From Chloroflexota bacterium (lineage in GTDB: Bacteria; Chloroflexota; Anaerolineae; Anaerolineales; Anaerolineaceae), in contig JAEXTI010000253.1 in the NCBI GenBank assembly GCA_023406965.1, positions 1 to 5,765 of the forward strand: DNA of 5,765 nucleotides, written 5' to 3'. This document shows, piece by piece, positions 1 to 5,143 of this stretch; position 1 is the stretch's first letter; every line of letters begins with the position of its first letter. A program made the translations under genes and the position numbers. A model generated the notes under the pieces. It searched no databases, was not told the origin of the DNA, and saw nothing but the letters and a program-made list of their open reading frames with translations.

Positions 1-228
1 TATGAGGGCATCCCGTCCTCCATGTCGGGCAGCGGCGCGACGATCATGCCGCAGGTGCTGGATGTGGCCGAAATTCCGGGGGAAAGCCAGATTGGATATT
101 ACTCGCCGGAAAGCGGAACGGTGACCCCCCTGGCATCCGGCGAGGAAGAATGGACGCGACTCGAGGTAATTCCTGCCTTTAGCAATGCGGACGCTTTTGC
201 TGGGGAGATGAGCGGTGGGAGCGATTAA
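1..228 (+). CDS. C-terminal fragment of an unrecognised protein
   Basis: The frame is open from the first base of the window and ends at TAA 226-228, giving the last 75 residues of a protein that starts upstream. I do not recognise the family. The visible part has a Ser/Gly-rich stretch (SMSGSGATIMPQ), a glycine/serine/proline turn region (GYYSPESG), and an acidic stretch (GEEEW) before a short tail ending GGSD. There is no membrane helix and no cysteine, so this end looks soluble. Its last 14 bases overlap the start of the hydrolase gene, and that gene's Shine-Dalgarno lies inside this frame. The two are therefore probably co-transcribed and translationally coupled. The overlap and the sensible amino-acid composition support real coding; the function cannot be inferred from this fragment. 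Confidence 0.7.
   Translation, partial: YEGIPSSMSGSGATIMPQVLDVAEIPGESQIGYYSPESGTVTPLASGEEEWTRLEVIPAFSNADAFAGEMSGGSD
202..207 (+). promoter_or_regulatory. Shine-Dalgarno fixing the GTG start of the hydrolase
   Basis: GGGGAG lies seven bases before GTG 215-217 and inside the end of the upstream gene. The ATG at 208-210 just after it is in the frame of the upstream gene, not the hydrolase, so it is not a competing start. The next in-frame ATG of the hydrolase (254) has no comparable site. Confidence 0.6.
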
Positions 229-1066
229 CGAGCATACCGTCGACCTCAACGGAATGCGCGTGCAGTATTATTCGGCTGGAATAAAAGGTTCGCCGGTGGT
301 ATTGCTGCATGGCGGCGGAACGGATTCGGCAATGCTTTCGTGGCGTGAAGCGCTGCCGGTTTTGGCGGAAGAGCATCTCGTTTTTGCGCCGAACTGGCCA
401 GGGTATGGCAAGAGTCAATTCTTTCCAGAAGGCGGTTATTCCTTTTCTCAGATGACTACCTGGCTGGAGTGCTTACTGGCGCATTGGGGGCTGGATTGTG
501 CCAGCCTGGTTGGAGTTTCGATGGGTGGCGGCGGCGCGCTGGCGTATACACTGGCTTATCCATCACGTGTGGAGCGGTTGGTGTTGGTAGATAGCTACGG
601 GCTGTCCCGGTATGCGCCCAGCCACAAGCTATCCTATTTGATGGTGCGCATGCGGGGGTTGATGGATTGGAGCTGGACGATGGTGCGCAAGAACAAGAAA
701 CTGGCGCGCTGGAGTTTGCAATCCATTTTTGCCGATCGGCGAAATATTACCGATGAACTGGTGGATGAGGTTTTTGAGGCAGTACAGAATACGTCGGCGC
801 AGCAGGCTTTTGCTGAGTTTCAACGGGCCGAGTTAGGCTGGAAGGAATTGAAAACCTGCTTTGTGGACCGGATGGATGAAATTCAAGCGAGAACGCTGAT
901 CATTCACGGAGAAAAGGATGGGTTGGTGCCGGTGGCTGAAGCGAAAGAAGCCGCGCGCAAGATTGCGAACGCGCGGCTTGAAGTGATTGCCAATGCCGGG
1001 CACTGGCCGATGCGAGAGCAGCCGGAGGTGTTCAACCGGCTGCTGGTCAATTTTCTGGGGGATTGA
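215..1066 (+). CDS. Alpha/beta-hydrolase fold protein (MhpC-like)
   Basis: This is a 283-residue soluble protein of the usual length for a single-domain alpha/beta-hydrolase. Landmarks in order are the oxyanion-hole motif HGGG (32-35), the PGYGKS strand-turn motif (62-67), the nucleophile elbow G-V-S-M-G with Ser102, a helical cap region at about 131-215, the acid Asp235 in HGEKDGLVP, and catalytic His263 in NAGHWP. The full triad implies an active hydrolase acting on a small ester, C-C bond or similar substrate; the sequence does not say which. The residue before the WPGYG motif is Asn60, where many relatives have Asp. There is no signal peptide, so it is probably cytoplasmic. The GTG start is chosen from GGGGAG at 202-207. 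It overlaps the upstream gene by 14 bases, which suggests an operon, and it ends one base from the convergent ferredoxin gene. Confidence 0.9.
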   Translation: MGAINEHTVDLNGMRVQYYSAGIKGSPVVLLHGGGTDSAMLSWREALPVLAEEHLVFAPNWPGYGKSQFFPEGGYSFSQMTTWLECLLAHWGLDCASLVGVSMGGGGALAYTLAYPSRVERLVLVDSYGLSRYAPSHKLSYLMVRMRGLMDWSWTMVRKNKKLARWSLQSIFADRRNITDELVDEVFEAVQNTSAQQAFAEFQRAELGWKELKTCFVDRMDEIQARTLIIHGEKDGLVPVAEAKEAARKIANARLEVIANAGHWPMREQPEVFNRLLVNFLGD

Positions 1067-1067
1067 T

Positions 1068-1259
1068 CTACTCTTCGATGCTGATGGCTTGCTCGGGGCA
1101 CTGATCCATCGCTTCGCGGGTGGCTGCCTGCAAGTTGGCAGGGATCTCTTCGAGGAGAACGTGGGCGATGGCATCGGGGCCGAGTTGGAAGACTTCGGGG
1201 GCGACCGTTTCGCAAATGCCGCAGCCGAGACAGAGATCAGGATCTACAAAAGCTTTCAT
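1068..1259 (-). CDS. Small single-cluster [4Fe-4S] ferredoxin
   Basis: This 63-residue protein has the pattern C10-x2-C13-x2-C16 in LCLGCGIC and a distal C54 followed by proline (QCPEQAI). That is the four-cysteine set of one [4Fe-4S] cluster. No second CxxCxxC motif exists, so this is the single-cluster type of about 60 residues known from Thermotoga, Bacillus and relatives. Position 20 is Ala, so the disulfide found in some members is absent. The protein is acidic, as expected for a soluble cytoplasmic electron carrier; its redox partner is not evident nearby. ATG (complement of 1257-1259) is preceded by GAGGG (complement of 1266-1270) with a six-base spacer. The gene is monocistronic here: convergent with the hydrolase and divergent from the membrane-protein operon. 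Confidence 0.93.
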   Translation of the reverse strand: MKAFVDPDLCLGCGICETVAPEVFQLGPDAIAHVLLEEIPANLQAATREAMDQCPEQAISIEE

Positions 1260-1299
1260 TGGATACCCTCATTATTGGTGAATTTTCTTGCGGTGGCAG

Positions 1300-1319
1300 A
1301 ATTGCCCCGTGAATCAATT
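1300..1319. repeat. Short inverted repeat at the predicted ferredoxin transcription start
   Basis: AATTG at 1300-1304 and CAATT at 1315-1319 form a 5-bp inverted repeat with a 10-base centre, lying at the expected start point of the ferredoxin transcript. It could be an operator, but arms this short occur by chance. Confidence 0.2.
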
Positions 1320-1324
1320 TAGAG

Positions 1325-1330
1325 ATTATA
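1325..1330 (-). promoter_or_regulatory. Putative -10 box for the ferredoxin gene
   Basis: The complement reads TATAAT, a perfect -10 hexamer, about 65 bases before the ferredoxin start codon. It predicts transcription from about 1318 and a leader of roughly 58 bases. No recognisable TTGACA-like -35 box lies 16-18 bases upstream, and the preceding TG is one base off the extended -10 position, so strength is uncertain. Confidence 0.4.
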
Positions 1331-1460
1331 CATCCTTATTAGGTCTTTGGGGATCGTCGTGGAGAGGCCGAATTGTGGGTTGTGAGTGCAGATTCGCCGT
1401 TTGCGCACCTGCAAAATGGGGATTTTCTTACGCCATTTCGTACAGAACCTCTTTATCGAG

Positions 1461-1466
1461 TAAAAT
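1461..1466 (+). promoter_or_regulatory. Putative -10 box for the membrane-protein operon
   Basis: TAAAAT lies 22 bases before ATG 1489 in an AT-rich patch. It matches the -10 consensus at five of six positions and would give a very short leader of about 16 bases. The best -35 match at an 18-base spacing (TTCGTA, 1437-1442) is poor, so this call is tentative. Confidence 0.3.
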
Positions 1467-1477
1467 AGTAATATAAG

Positions 1478-1483
1478 AGGAGG
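1478..1483 (+). promoter_or_regulatory. Strong Shine-Dalgarno of the seven-helix membrane protein
   Basis: AGGAGG sits five bases before ATG 1489 within a longer purine run (1475-1485) and clearly sets the start. Its GGAGG (1479-1483) is complementary to CCTCC at 1526-1530 inside the gene. Confidence 0.75.
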
Positions 1484-1488
1484 AGCTA

Positions 1489-2136
1489 ATGCAAGGTACG
1501 CTCGAGGCACTGTCACTCCAGGGAGCCTCCCTGGTTTTCTTCGGTATTATTATCTGTTTTATGGGGTACAGCCTGTTCAAGTCCATGCTGCCGCTGTGGG
1601 GCTTTATCATCATTGGCATTCTGGCATTGACCTTGCTGCCAGTGTTTGTGGACCTGAAAGGATCTCAGTTGCTGATCGCACAGATCATCACTTTCTTTGT
1701 GGCGGGTGTCATCGGCGCATTGATTGCTAACCCTTTGTACTATGTAATTGTATTTGTAACCGGCGCTTCGCTGGGCGCTCTGGTGGGCACAGTTGTGGGA
1801 GCGTACATTGACCTCTCGGGTGGGGCGGTGTCCTTCCAGGCGTTGACCGCATTGGCCGAGTTGAGTTTTCCGCCGGCAGTAGATACGCCGGGTAAATTTA
1901 TGATTGTGGCGATACTGGCCTTAGTCACAGGAGTCTTTGCTATCGGCTTCCAGAAATTCATGATCACCGCGGCGACTGCATTTATGGGCGCAACGGCTGT
2001 TGTGAGTGGGATGAACACGACGCTTTTAGGACTTTTCACCGGAATTGAGAACCGGAGCGTCTTGGTGGGGCTGGTATGGATGTTTATTGGAATGCTGGGA
2101 TTATTCATCCAGTATCGCATGAGAGACGAAACTTGA
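1489..2136 (+). CDS. Seven-helix membrane protein, DUF4203 / TM7S3-TM198-like
   Basis: This 215-residue, very hydrophobic protein has about seven predicted membrane segments, near residues 14-30, 36-54, 61-80, 82-106, 137-154, 156-180 and 190-208. Small-residue motifs inside the helices (GALIA, GASLGALVGTVVGAY, GATAVVSG) and the short polar loops match the general pattern of the DUF4203/TM7S3-TM198 domain. I assign that family by pattern recognition only, with moderate confidence. The tail ends in a short charged stretch (QYRMRDET). No catalytic or transport motif is visible and the function is unknown. The start is set by AGGAGG at 1478-1483. It is the first gene of a probable operon, with the NYN-domain gene 20 bases downstream. 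Codons 10-18 contain a terminator-like hairpin and T-rich tract. Confidence 0.85.
   Translation: MQGTLEALSLQGASLVFFGIIICFMGYSLFKSMLPLWGFIIIGILALTLLPVFVDLKGSQLLIAQIITFFVAGVIGALIANPLYYVIVFVTGASLGALVGTVVGAYIDLSGGAVSFQALTALAELSFPPAVDTPGKFMIVAILALVTGVFAIGFQKFMITAATAFMGATAVVSGMNTTLLGLFTGIENRSVLVGLVWMFIGMLGLFIQYRMRDET
1518..1541 (+). terminator. Terminator-like hairpin and T-tract inside the start of the membrane-protein gene
   Basis: CCAGGGAG at 1518-1525 and CTCCCTGG at 1527-1534 are perfect inverted copies around one base. As RNA this folds into a 7-bp stem with a GCC loop, followed directly by TTTTCTT (1535-1541). The form is that of an intrinsic terminator on the plus strand, but it lies at codons 10-18 of an intact reading frame. 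It might be a conditional attenuator or a chance consequence of the coding sequence. On the minus strand the tract becomes A-rich and precedes the stem, so it would not terminate leftward transcription. Confidence 0.4.
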
Positions 2137-2156
2137 ACAGGAGTATGGGAATTTCT

Positions 2157-2969
2157 ATGGACCAAGACCAGGGGGCTGTCCGCAACAGACGGATAGCGAT
2201 GTTAATTGATGGAGATAATGCACAGCCTTCGCTGATTCGTAACATGCTGGCGGAAACCAGTAAATATGGGCTGGCGATTATTCGCCGGATTTACGGCGAT
2301 TGGACCACCGCGAATATGAACGGCTGGAAGGATACGCTGCAAACGCACGCGATCCAACCAATCCAGCAGTTCCGCTATACGATTGGCAAGAATGCAACCG
2401 ACAGCGCGATGATTATCGACGCGATGGATATTCTTTACGAAGACCGGGTGGAAGGATTCTGCCTGGTATCAAGCGACAGCGATTATACTCGCCTGGCGAC
2501 GCGCATCCGCGAGAAGGGCGTTTTTGTGATGGGAATTGGCAGAAAGACCACCCCGCGCGCGTTTGTGAACGCCTGCGATGTGTTTGTGTTCACTGAGAAC
2601 TTGCAACAGAAAGAGCTGGTGCAGGCGCCACCGGCCAAACAGGCGATTGCTCCACGCCGGCGTACCCAAAAGGTGGAAAAAGGCGAGAAGATCGAAAAGA
2701 TTGAGGCACGGGTGGAGGAGCCGGAAGGCCCCGCCGAGCCGCTGCCTCTGATCAAGCAAGCTTTTGATCTGGCCGTGCAAGACGACGGCTGGGCTTTCTT
2801 GGGCGTGATGGGCACGCATTTGCGGCAGTTGGATCCCAGTTTTGACCCGCGCACTTATGGGTACAAACAATTGTCGATGCTATTGCAAGCGTACCCCAAG
2901 CTGTTTGCGCTGGAGATGGGGAAAAAGGGAGACGGGACGTTTAACGTCTACGTGCGCTTGAAAGAATAG
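2157..2969 (+). CDS. NYN-domain (LabA/DUF88-like) RNase with C-terminal OST-HTH/LOTUS domain
   Basis: This is a 270-residue soluble protein. Residues about 11-148 form a NYN domain of the PIN/FLAP nuclease fold, with acidic metal-site candidates D18 and D20 (LIDGDNA), D82 (ATDSAM), and D107 and D109 (VSSDSDY). A charged linker at 150-190 (Lys/Glu-rich, with the repeated EKIEKIE) leads to an OST-HTH/LOTUS domain at about 193-268 (LIKQAFDLA, GWAFLGVMGTHL, YGYKQLSMLL, FNVYVRL). Proteins of this build are predicted metal-dependent ribonucleases in which the winged-helix domain binds RNA; the target here is unknown. ATG 2157 is preferred because GGGA (2147-2150) lies six bases before it. ATG 2145 is in frame, but AGGAG (2139-2143) is only one base away. 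An earlier in-frame ATG at 2076 would overlap the upstream gene by 61 bases. It lies between two membrane-protein genes in a tight operon. Confidence 0.88.
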   Translation: MDQDQGAVRNRRIAMLIDGDNAQPSLIRNMLAETSKYGLAIIRRIYGDWTTANMNGWKDTLQTHAIQPIQQFRYTIGKNATDSAMIIDAMDILYEDRVEGFCLVSSDSDYTRLATRIREKGVFVMGIGRKTTPRAFVNACDVFVFTENLQQKELVQAPPAKQAIAPRRRTQKVEKGEKIEKIEARVEEPEGPAEPLPLIKQAFDLAVQDDGWAFLGVMGTHLRQLDPSFDPRTYGYKQLSMLLQAYPKLFALEMGKKGDGTFNVYVRLKE

Positions 2970-2986
2970 CTGGCTAACGAAACACA

Positions 2987-4477
2987 ATGAAACCAGCGCC
3001 CTCCGCACCCTTAGAACACTCAGCCGCTGATAAGAACGGCTTGTTCATCGGGGTGGTGTGCGGGCTGCTGGTTTTTTTGATGGCTGCACGAACACCGCTG
3101 GATAGCGATCTGTGGTGGCATTTGCGCGCCGGTGAGGAGACTCTGCGGTTGGGCCAACCGCTGCTGAGGGACACACTGTCCTATACGAGGGTCACCGCGG
3201 ATTGGATCAACCATTCCTGGCTTGCCCAGGTGGGCATGGCGCTGTTGTTCCGCTGGACGGGCTTTTTGGGGCTGGGGCTGGCGGTGGCGGGGCTGGCGGC
3301 GTTCAGCCTGGGGTGGGTGTACCGGCAGATGAGCGGGCCGTCGCTGTGGCGGGCCTTCCTGGTGATTTTGGCCGCTTTGGTGGTTGCCCCAGTGTGGTCG
3401 GTCAGGCCGCAAATTCTATCACTGGTGTGCCTTGTGGCGGTGAACCAGATTGTGATGAATGCCCTCCAAGGAAGGGGAAAACTGTTCTGGCTGGCGCCGT
3501 TGTTCGTGTTGTGGTCGAATTTGCACGGGGGATATGTGCTGGGGCTGATGTTGTTGGGCTGCGAGCTGGCGGGCGGGCTGTTCGAGCGGTGGATGAAGCA
3601 GCCAGGCGCGCCCAATGGGCGGGCTCTGCTGCGCCTGGGCGGCTGGACGCTGGCTGCGGGGGTGGCGGTGCTGGTGAACCCCAATGGGTTGGATATGTGG
3701 CGCATTCCTTTCCAGACGGTGGGGGTGCAGGTTTTGCAACAGGCGATTCCCGAGTGGGCCGCAGCGGACTTTCATCAAGCGGTGCAGATGCCGTTCTTGC
3801 TGATGCTGGCAGGGCTGATGGGGGCTTTGGCCCTGGCAGGGCAGCGCGTTCGGGCAGGTGAATTGCTGAAGGTGATGCTGTTCGCGGCGTTGGGGCTGAG
3901 CGCGCGGCGGAACTTCGGGCCGTTTGCGCTGCTGGCCTTGCCGCTGCTTTCGCAGGCTGGATGGATGGTGCTGGCGCGGGCAACAGATGGGCTGCGCGGC
4001 AAAGGAAGCAGGACTGCGCCCAGCCGGGATTTGCCCCTGGGTGTGCAGAAGGTGTTCAACCTGAGCATTGTGGCGGTGCTGGCCCTGGCAGCGGCGATCA
4101 AGGTGTACGCCGTAACGCAGCCTGCGCTGGTGGCAATGTATGAGCGGCAGAATTTTCCGGCGGGGGCGGTGGAGTGGTTGAAGGCAGACCAGCCGCGAGG
4201 GCGGCTGTTCAACGCGTATGAGTGGGGAGGGTATTTGACCTGGCGGCTGCCGGAATACCCGGTGTTTGTGGATGGGCGAACGGATTTGTTTGGGGATGAA
4301 ATTATCGGCGAATGGCTGAAGGTTGTGAACGCCGGAGAGGGTTGGGAGGCGAGCCTGGATCGTTGGTACGTGGACCTGGTGTTGTTGTCGCCGGGGTACC
4401 CGCTGGTGGATGCGTTGGATGGTGCGGGGTGGGTGAGATTGTATGAAGATGAGCAGGCGGTGGTGATGGGGAGGTAG
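2987..4477 (+). CDS. Large multi-pass membrane protein, GT-C glycosyltransferase-like
   Basis: This 496-residue protein has about 11-12 hydrophobic segments between residues 17 and 378 and a soluble C-terminal part (about 379-496). After the first helix comes LDSDLWWHLRAGE with the acidic D39-S-D41, then TADWINHSWLA (70-80), SNLHGGY (177-183), NPNG (231-234), ARRNFGPFALL (306-316) and, in the tail, NAYEWGGYLTW (409-419) and VFVDGRTDLFGD (426-437). An acidic pair in the first outer loop followed by many helices is the usual GT-C layout, in which a lipid-linked sugar is the donor. I infer a GT-C-like enzyme for cell-envelope glycans; donor and acceptor are not evident. An in-frame stop 12 bases upstream makes ATG 2987 the earliest start; it has no clear Shine-Dalgarno and probably depends on coupling to the NYN gene 17 bases away. 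Confidence 0.8.
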   Translation: MKPAPSAPLEHSAADKNGLFIGVVCGLLVFLMAARTPLDSDLWWHLRAGEETLRLGQPLLRDTLSYTRVTADWINHSWLAQVGMALLFRWTGFLGLGLAVAGLAAFSLGWVYRQMSGPSLWRAFLVILAALVVAPVWSVRPQILSLVCLVAVNQIVMNALQGRGKLFWLAPLFVLWSNLHGGYVLGLMLLGCELAGGLFERWMKQPGAPNGRALLRLGGWTLAAGVAVLVNPNGLDMWRIPFQTVGVQVLQQAIPEWAAADFHQAVQMPFLLMLAGLMGALALAGQRVRAGELLKVMLFAALGLSARRNFGPFALLALPLLSQAGWMVLARATDGLRGKGSRTAPSRDLPLGVQKVFNLSIVAVLALAAAIKVYAVTQPALVAMYERQNFPAGAVEWLKADQPRGRLFNAYEWGGYLTWRLPEYPVFVDGRTDLFGDEIIGEWLKVVNAGEGWEASLDRWYVDLVLLSPGYPLVDALDGAGWVRLYEDEQAVVMGR

Positions 4478-4495
4478 AGTCGTTTTTGGGAATGG

Positions 4496-4504
4496 TGTTA
4501 GAAT
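4496..4504 (+). promoter_or_regulatory. Putative extended -10 promoter before the 2H-like gene
   Basis: TGTTAGAAT fits the extended -10 form TGn-TAnAAT, with five of six hexamer matches, which can work without a good -35 box; none is visible. It lies in the 94-base spacer after the GT-C-like gene and predicts a leader of about 60 bases. Confidence 0.4.
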
Positions 4505-4558
4505 TAATTTGAAACCTGGTTGAATGGGGGATGCGAGCGATTCGGAGCGGGGTTCTGG

Positions 4559-4563
4559 GGAGG
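4559..4563 (+). promoter_or_regulatory. Shine-Dalgarno fixing the start of the 2H-like gene
   Basis: GGAGG, eight bases before ATG 4572, decides the start over the in-frame ATG at 4524, which has no ribosome-binding site. The ATG at 4567 is in another frame. The site is embedded in G-tracts (4549-4552, 4557-4560, 4562-4564). Confidence 0.6.
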
Positions 4564-4571
4564 GTGATGCC

Positions 4572-5105
4572 ATGAGTATTGTGCGGGCTGCCAAAGCGGG
4601 AGATATTTGCGTGCTGCTGATGCCGGAGAAAGCTGAGTTAATCGGCTTGCGACGGGTGCAGGAGACGTTGGCGCAGGCCTTTGACGGCTGGATTGTGCCG
4701 GAAGTGCATATTACCTGTCAGCGCTTCAACCCAGAGGGGATTGAGAACATCCAGGCCATGCTGCCGGCAATTTCTGCGCGGATTGCGAAGATGCTCTCCT
4801 TCCCAATTTATTCAGATGGGTTGACTCAACTGCTGGCGCCTTTCTGGCAGACCCATGTGCTGCGCTGGAAGGTGCAGGAGACGGACGCCTGGACGAAATT
4901 CATCGAAGGGCTGGACGAGGCGCTGCGCGAGAATGGCCTGGATCTGCATTACCCGCATGACCGGCCTTTTACATGCTCGGCGCTGGATTTGATCAATCCG
5001 GTGCAATTAGATTATGCGCCGCAAATGATGTTCCCAAGATACCTGTTCAATGCGCGAAAAGTTGTATTCAGCCGGATTTTGGGTTTAAATGATTTTGAGA
5101 CCTAG
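4572..5105 (+). CDS. Probable 2H-phosphoesterase-like protein with one HxT motif
   Basis: This is a 177-residue soluble protein. After a first strand (DICVLLMP, 11-18), a helix and the segment DGWIVPEVHITCQRF (38-52), His46-Ile-Thr48 forms an H-x-T motif in the position expected for the 2H phosphoesterase (2'-5' RNA ligase/LigT-like) superfamily. The later pattern of strand (HVLRWKV, 95-101), helix (WTKFIEGLDEALRENGL, 107-123) and strand (RPFTCSALDLI, 131-141) also fits. Where the second H-x-T/S would be expected, the sequence is PFTCSA and has no histidine, although H126 and H129 are close by. Classical members need both histidines for cyclic-phosphate chemistry, so this one may be altered or inactive. 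The family call is pattern-based and moderate. It has its own putative promoter and is followed 38 bases later by a DUF4013 gene. Confidence 0.6.
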   Translation: MSIVRAAKAGDICVLLMPEKAELIGLRRVQETLAQAFDGWIVPEVHITCQRFNPEGIENIQAMLPAISARIAKMLSFPIYSDGLTQLLAPFWQTHVLRWKVQETDAWTKFIEGLDEALRENGLDLHYPHDRPFTCSALDLINPVQLDYAPQMMFPRYLFNARKVVFSRILGLNDFET

Positions 5106-5124
5106 GGCTCTGCCGAATTAGGTC
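5099..5124 (+). repeat. Inverted repeat spanning a stop codon between two genes
   Basis: GACCTA (5099-5104) and TAGGTC (5119-5124) are perfect inverted copies with a 14-base centre, inside which GGC (5106-5108) and GCC (5112-5114) could form a small inner stem. No T-tract follows, so it is not an intrinsic terminator. It might be a weak intercistronic hairpin. Confidence 0.3.
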
Positions 5125-5130
5125 CATCTT

Positions 5131-5137
5131 GAGGAGG
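5131..5137 (+). promoter_or_regulatory. Shine-Dalgarno fixing the start of the DUF4013 gene
   Basis: GAGGAGG is directly abutted by an in-frame ATG (5138) and followed six bases later by a second in-frame ATG (5144). Spacing favours 5144. Confidence 0.7.
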
Positions 5138-5143
5138 ATGGTG

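Noticed and set aside
1125..1142. Small inverted repeat (CCTGC/GCAGG) within the ferredoxin gene, considered as a terminator for the hydrolase
   Set aside because: The stem is only 5 bp and no T-tract follows.
1387..1414. TGCAG/CTGCA inverted repeat in the divergent spacer
   Set aside because: Five-base arms with a long centre and no position relative to a promoter that would suggest function.
1319..1516. A 65-codon minus-strand frame with a hydrophobic start and basic tail
   Set aside because: It overlaps the start of the membrane-protein gene and has only a GTG start without a clear ribosome site. It also covers the promoter region, so it is probably chance.
2076..2156. Earlier ATG starts (2076, 2145) for the NYN-domain protein
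   Set aside because: 2076 would overlap the upstream gene by 61 bases with no ribosome site; 2145 is one base from AGGAG, too close. Neither adds recognisable domain sequence, though 2145 cannot be fully excluded.
3202..3983. Long Gly/Ala-rich (plus) and Pro/Ala/Ser-rich (minus) open frames
   Set aside because: Low-complexity composition typical of wrong-frame reading of a G-ending codon-rich gene; the true frame has strong family motifs.
4524..4571. ATG 4524 as start of the 2H-like protein
   Set aside because: It adds a Gly/Ser/Asp/Glu-rich 16-residue tail with no ribosome site, while GGAGG at 4559-4563 points to ATG 4572.
3419..4594. A 391-codon open frame on the minus strand
   Set aside because: It lies opposite the GT-C-like gene, is overloaded with Pro, Gln, His and Arg, and has no family motifs. 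It is a shadow of a GC-rich plus-strand gene.
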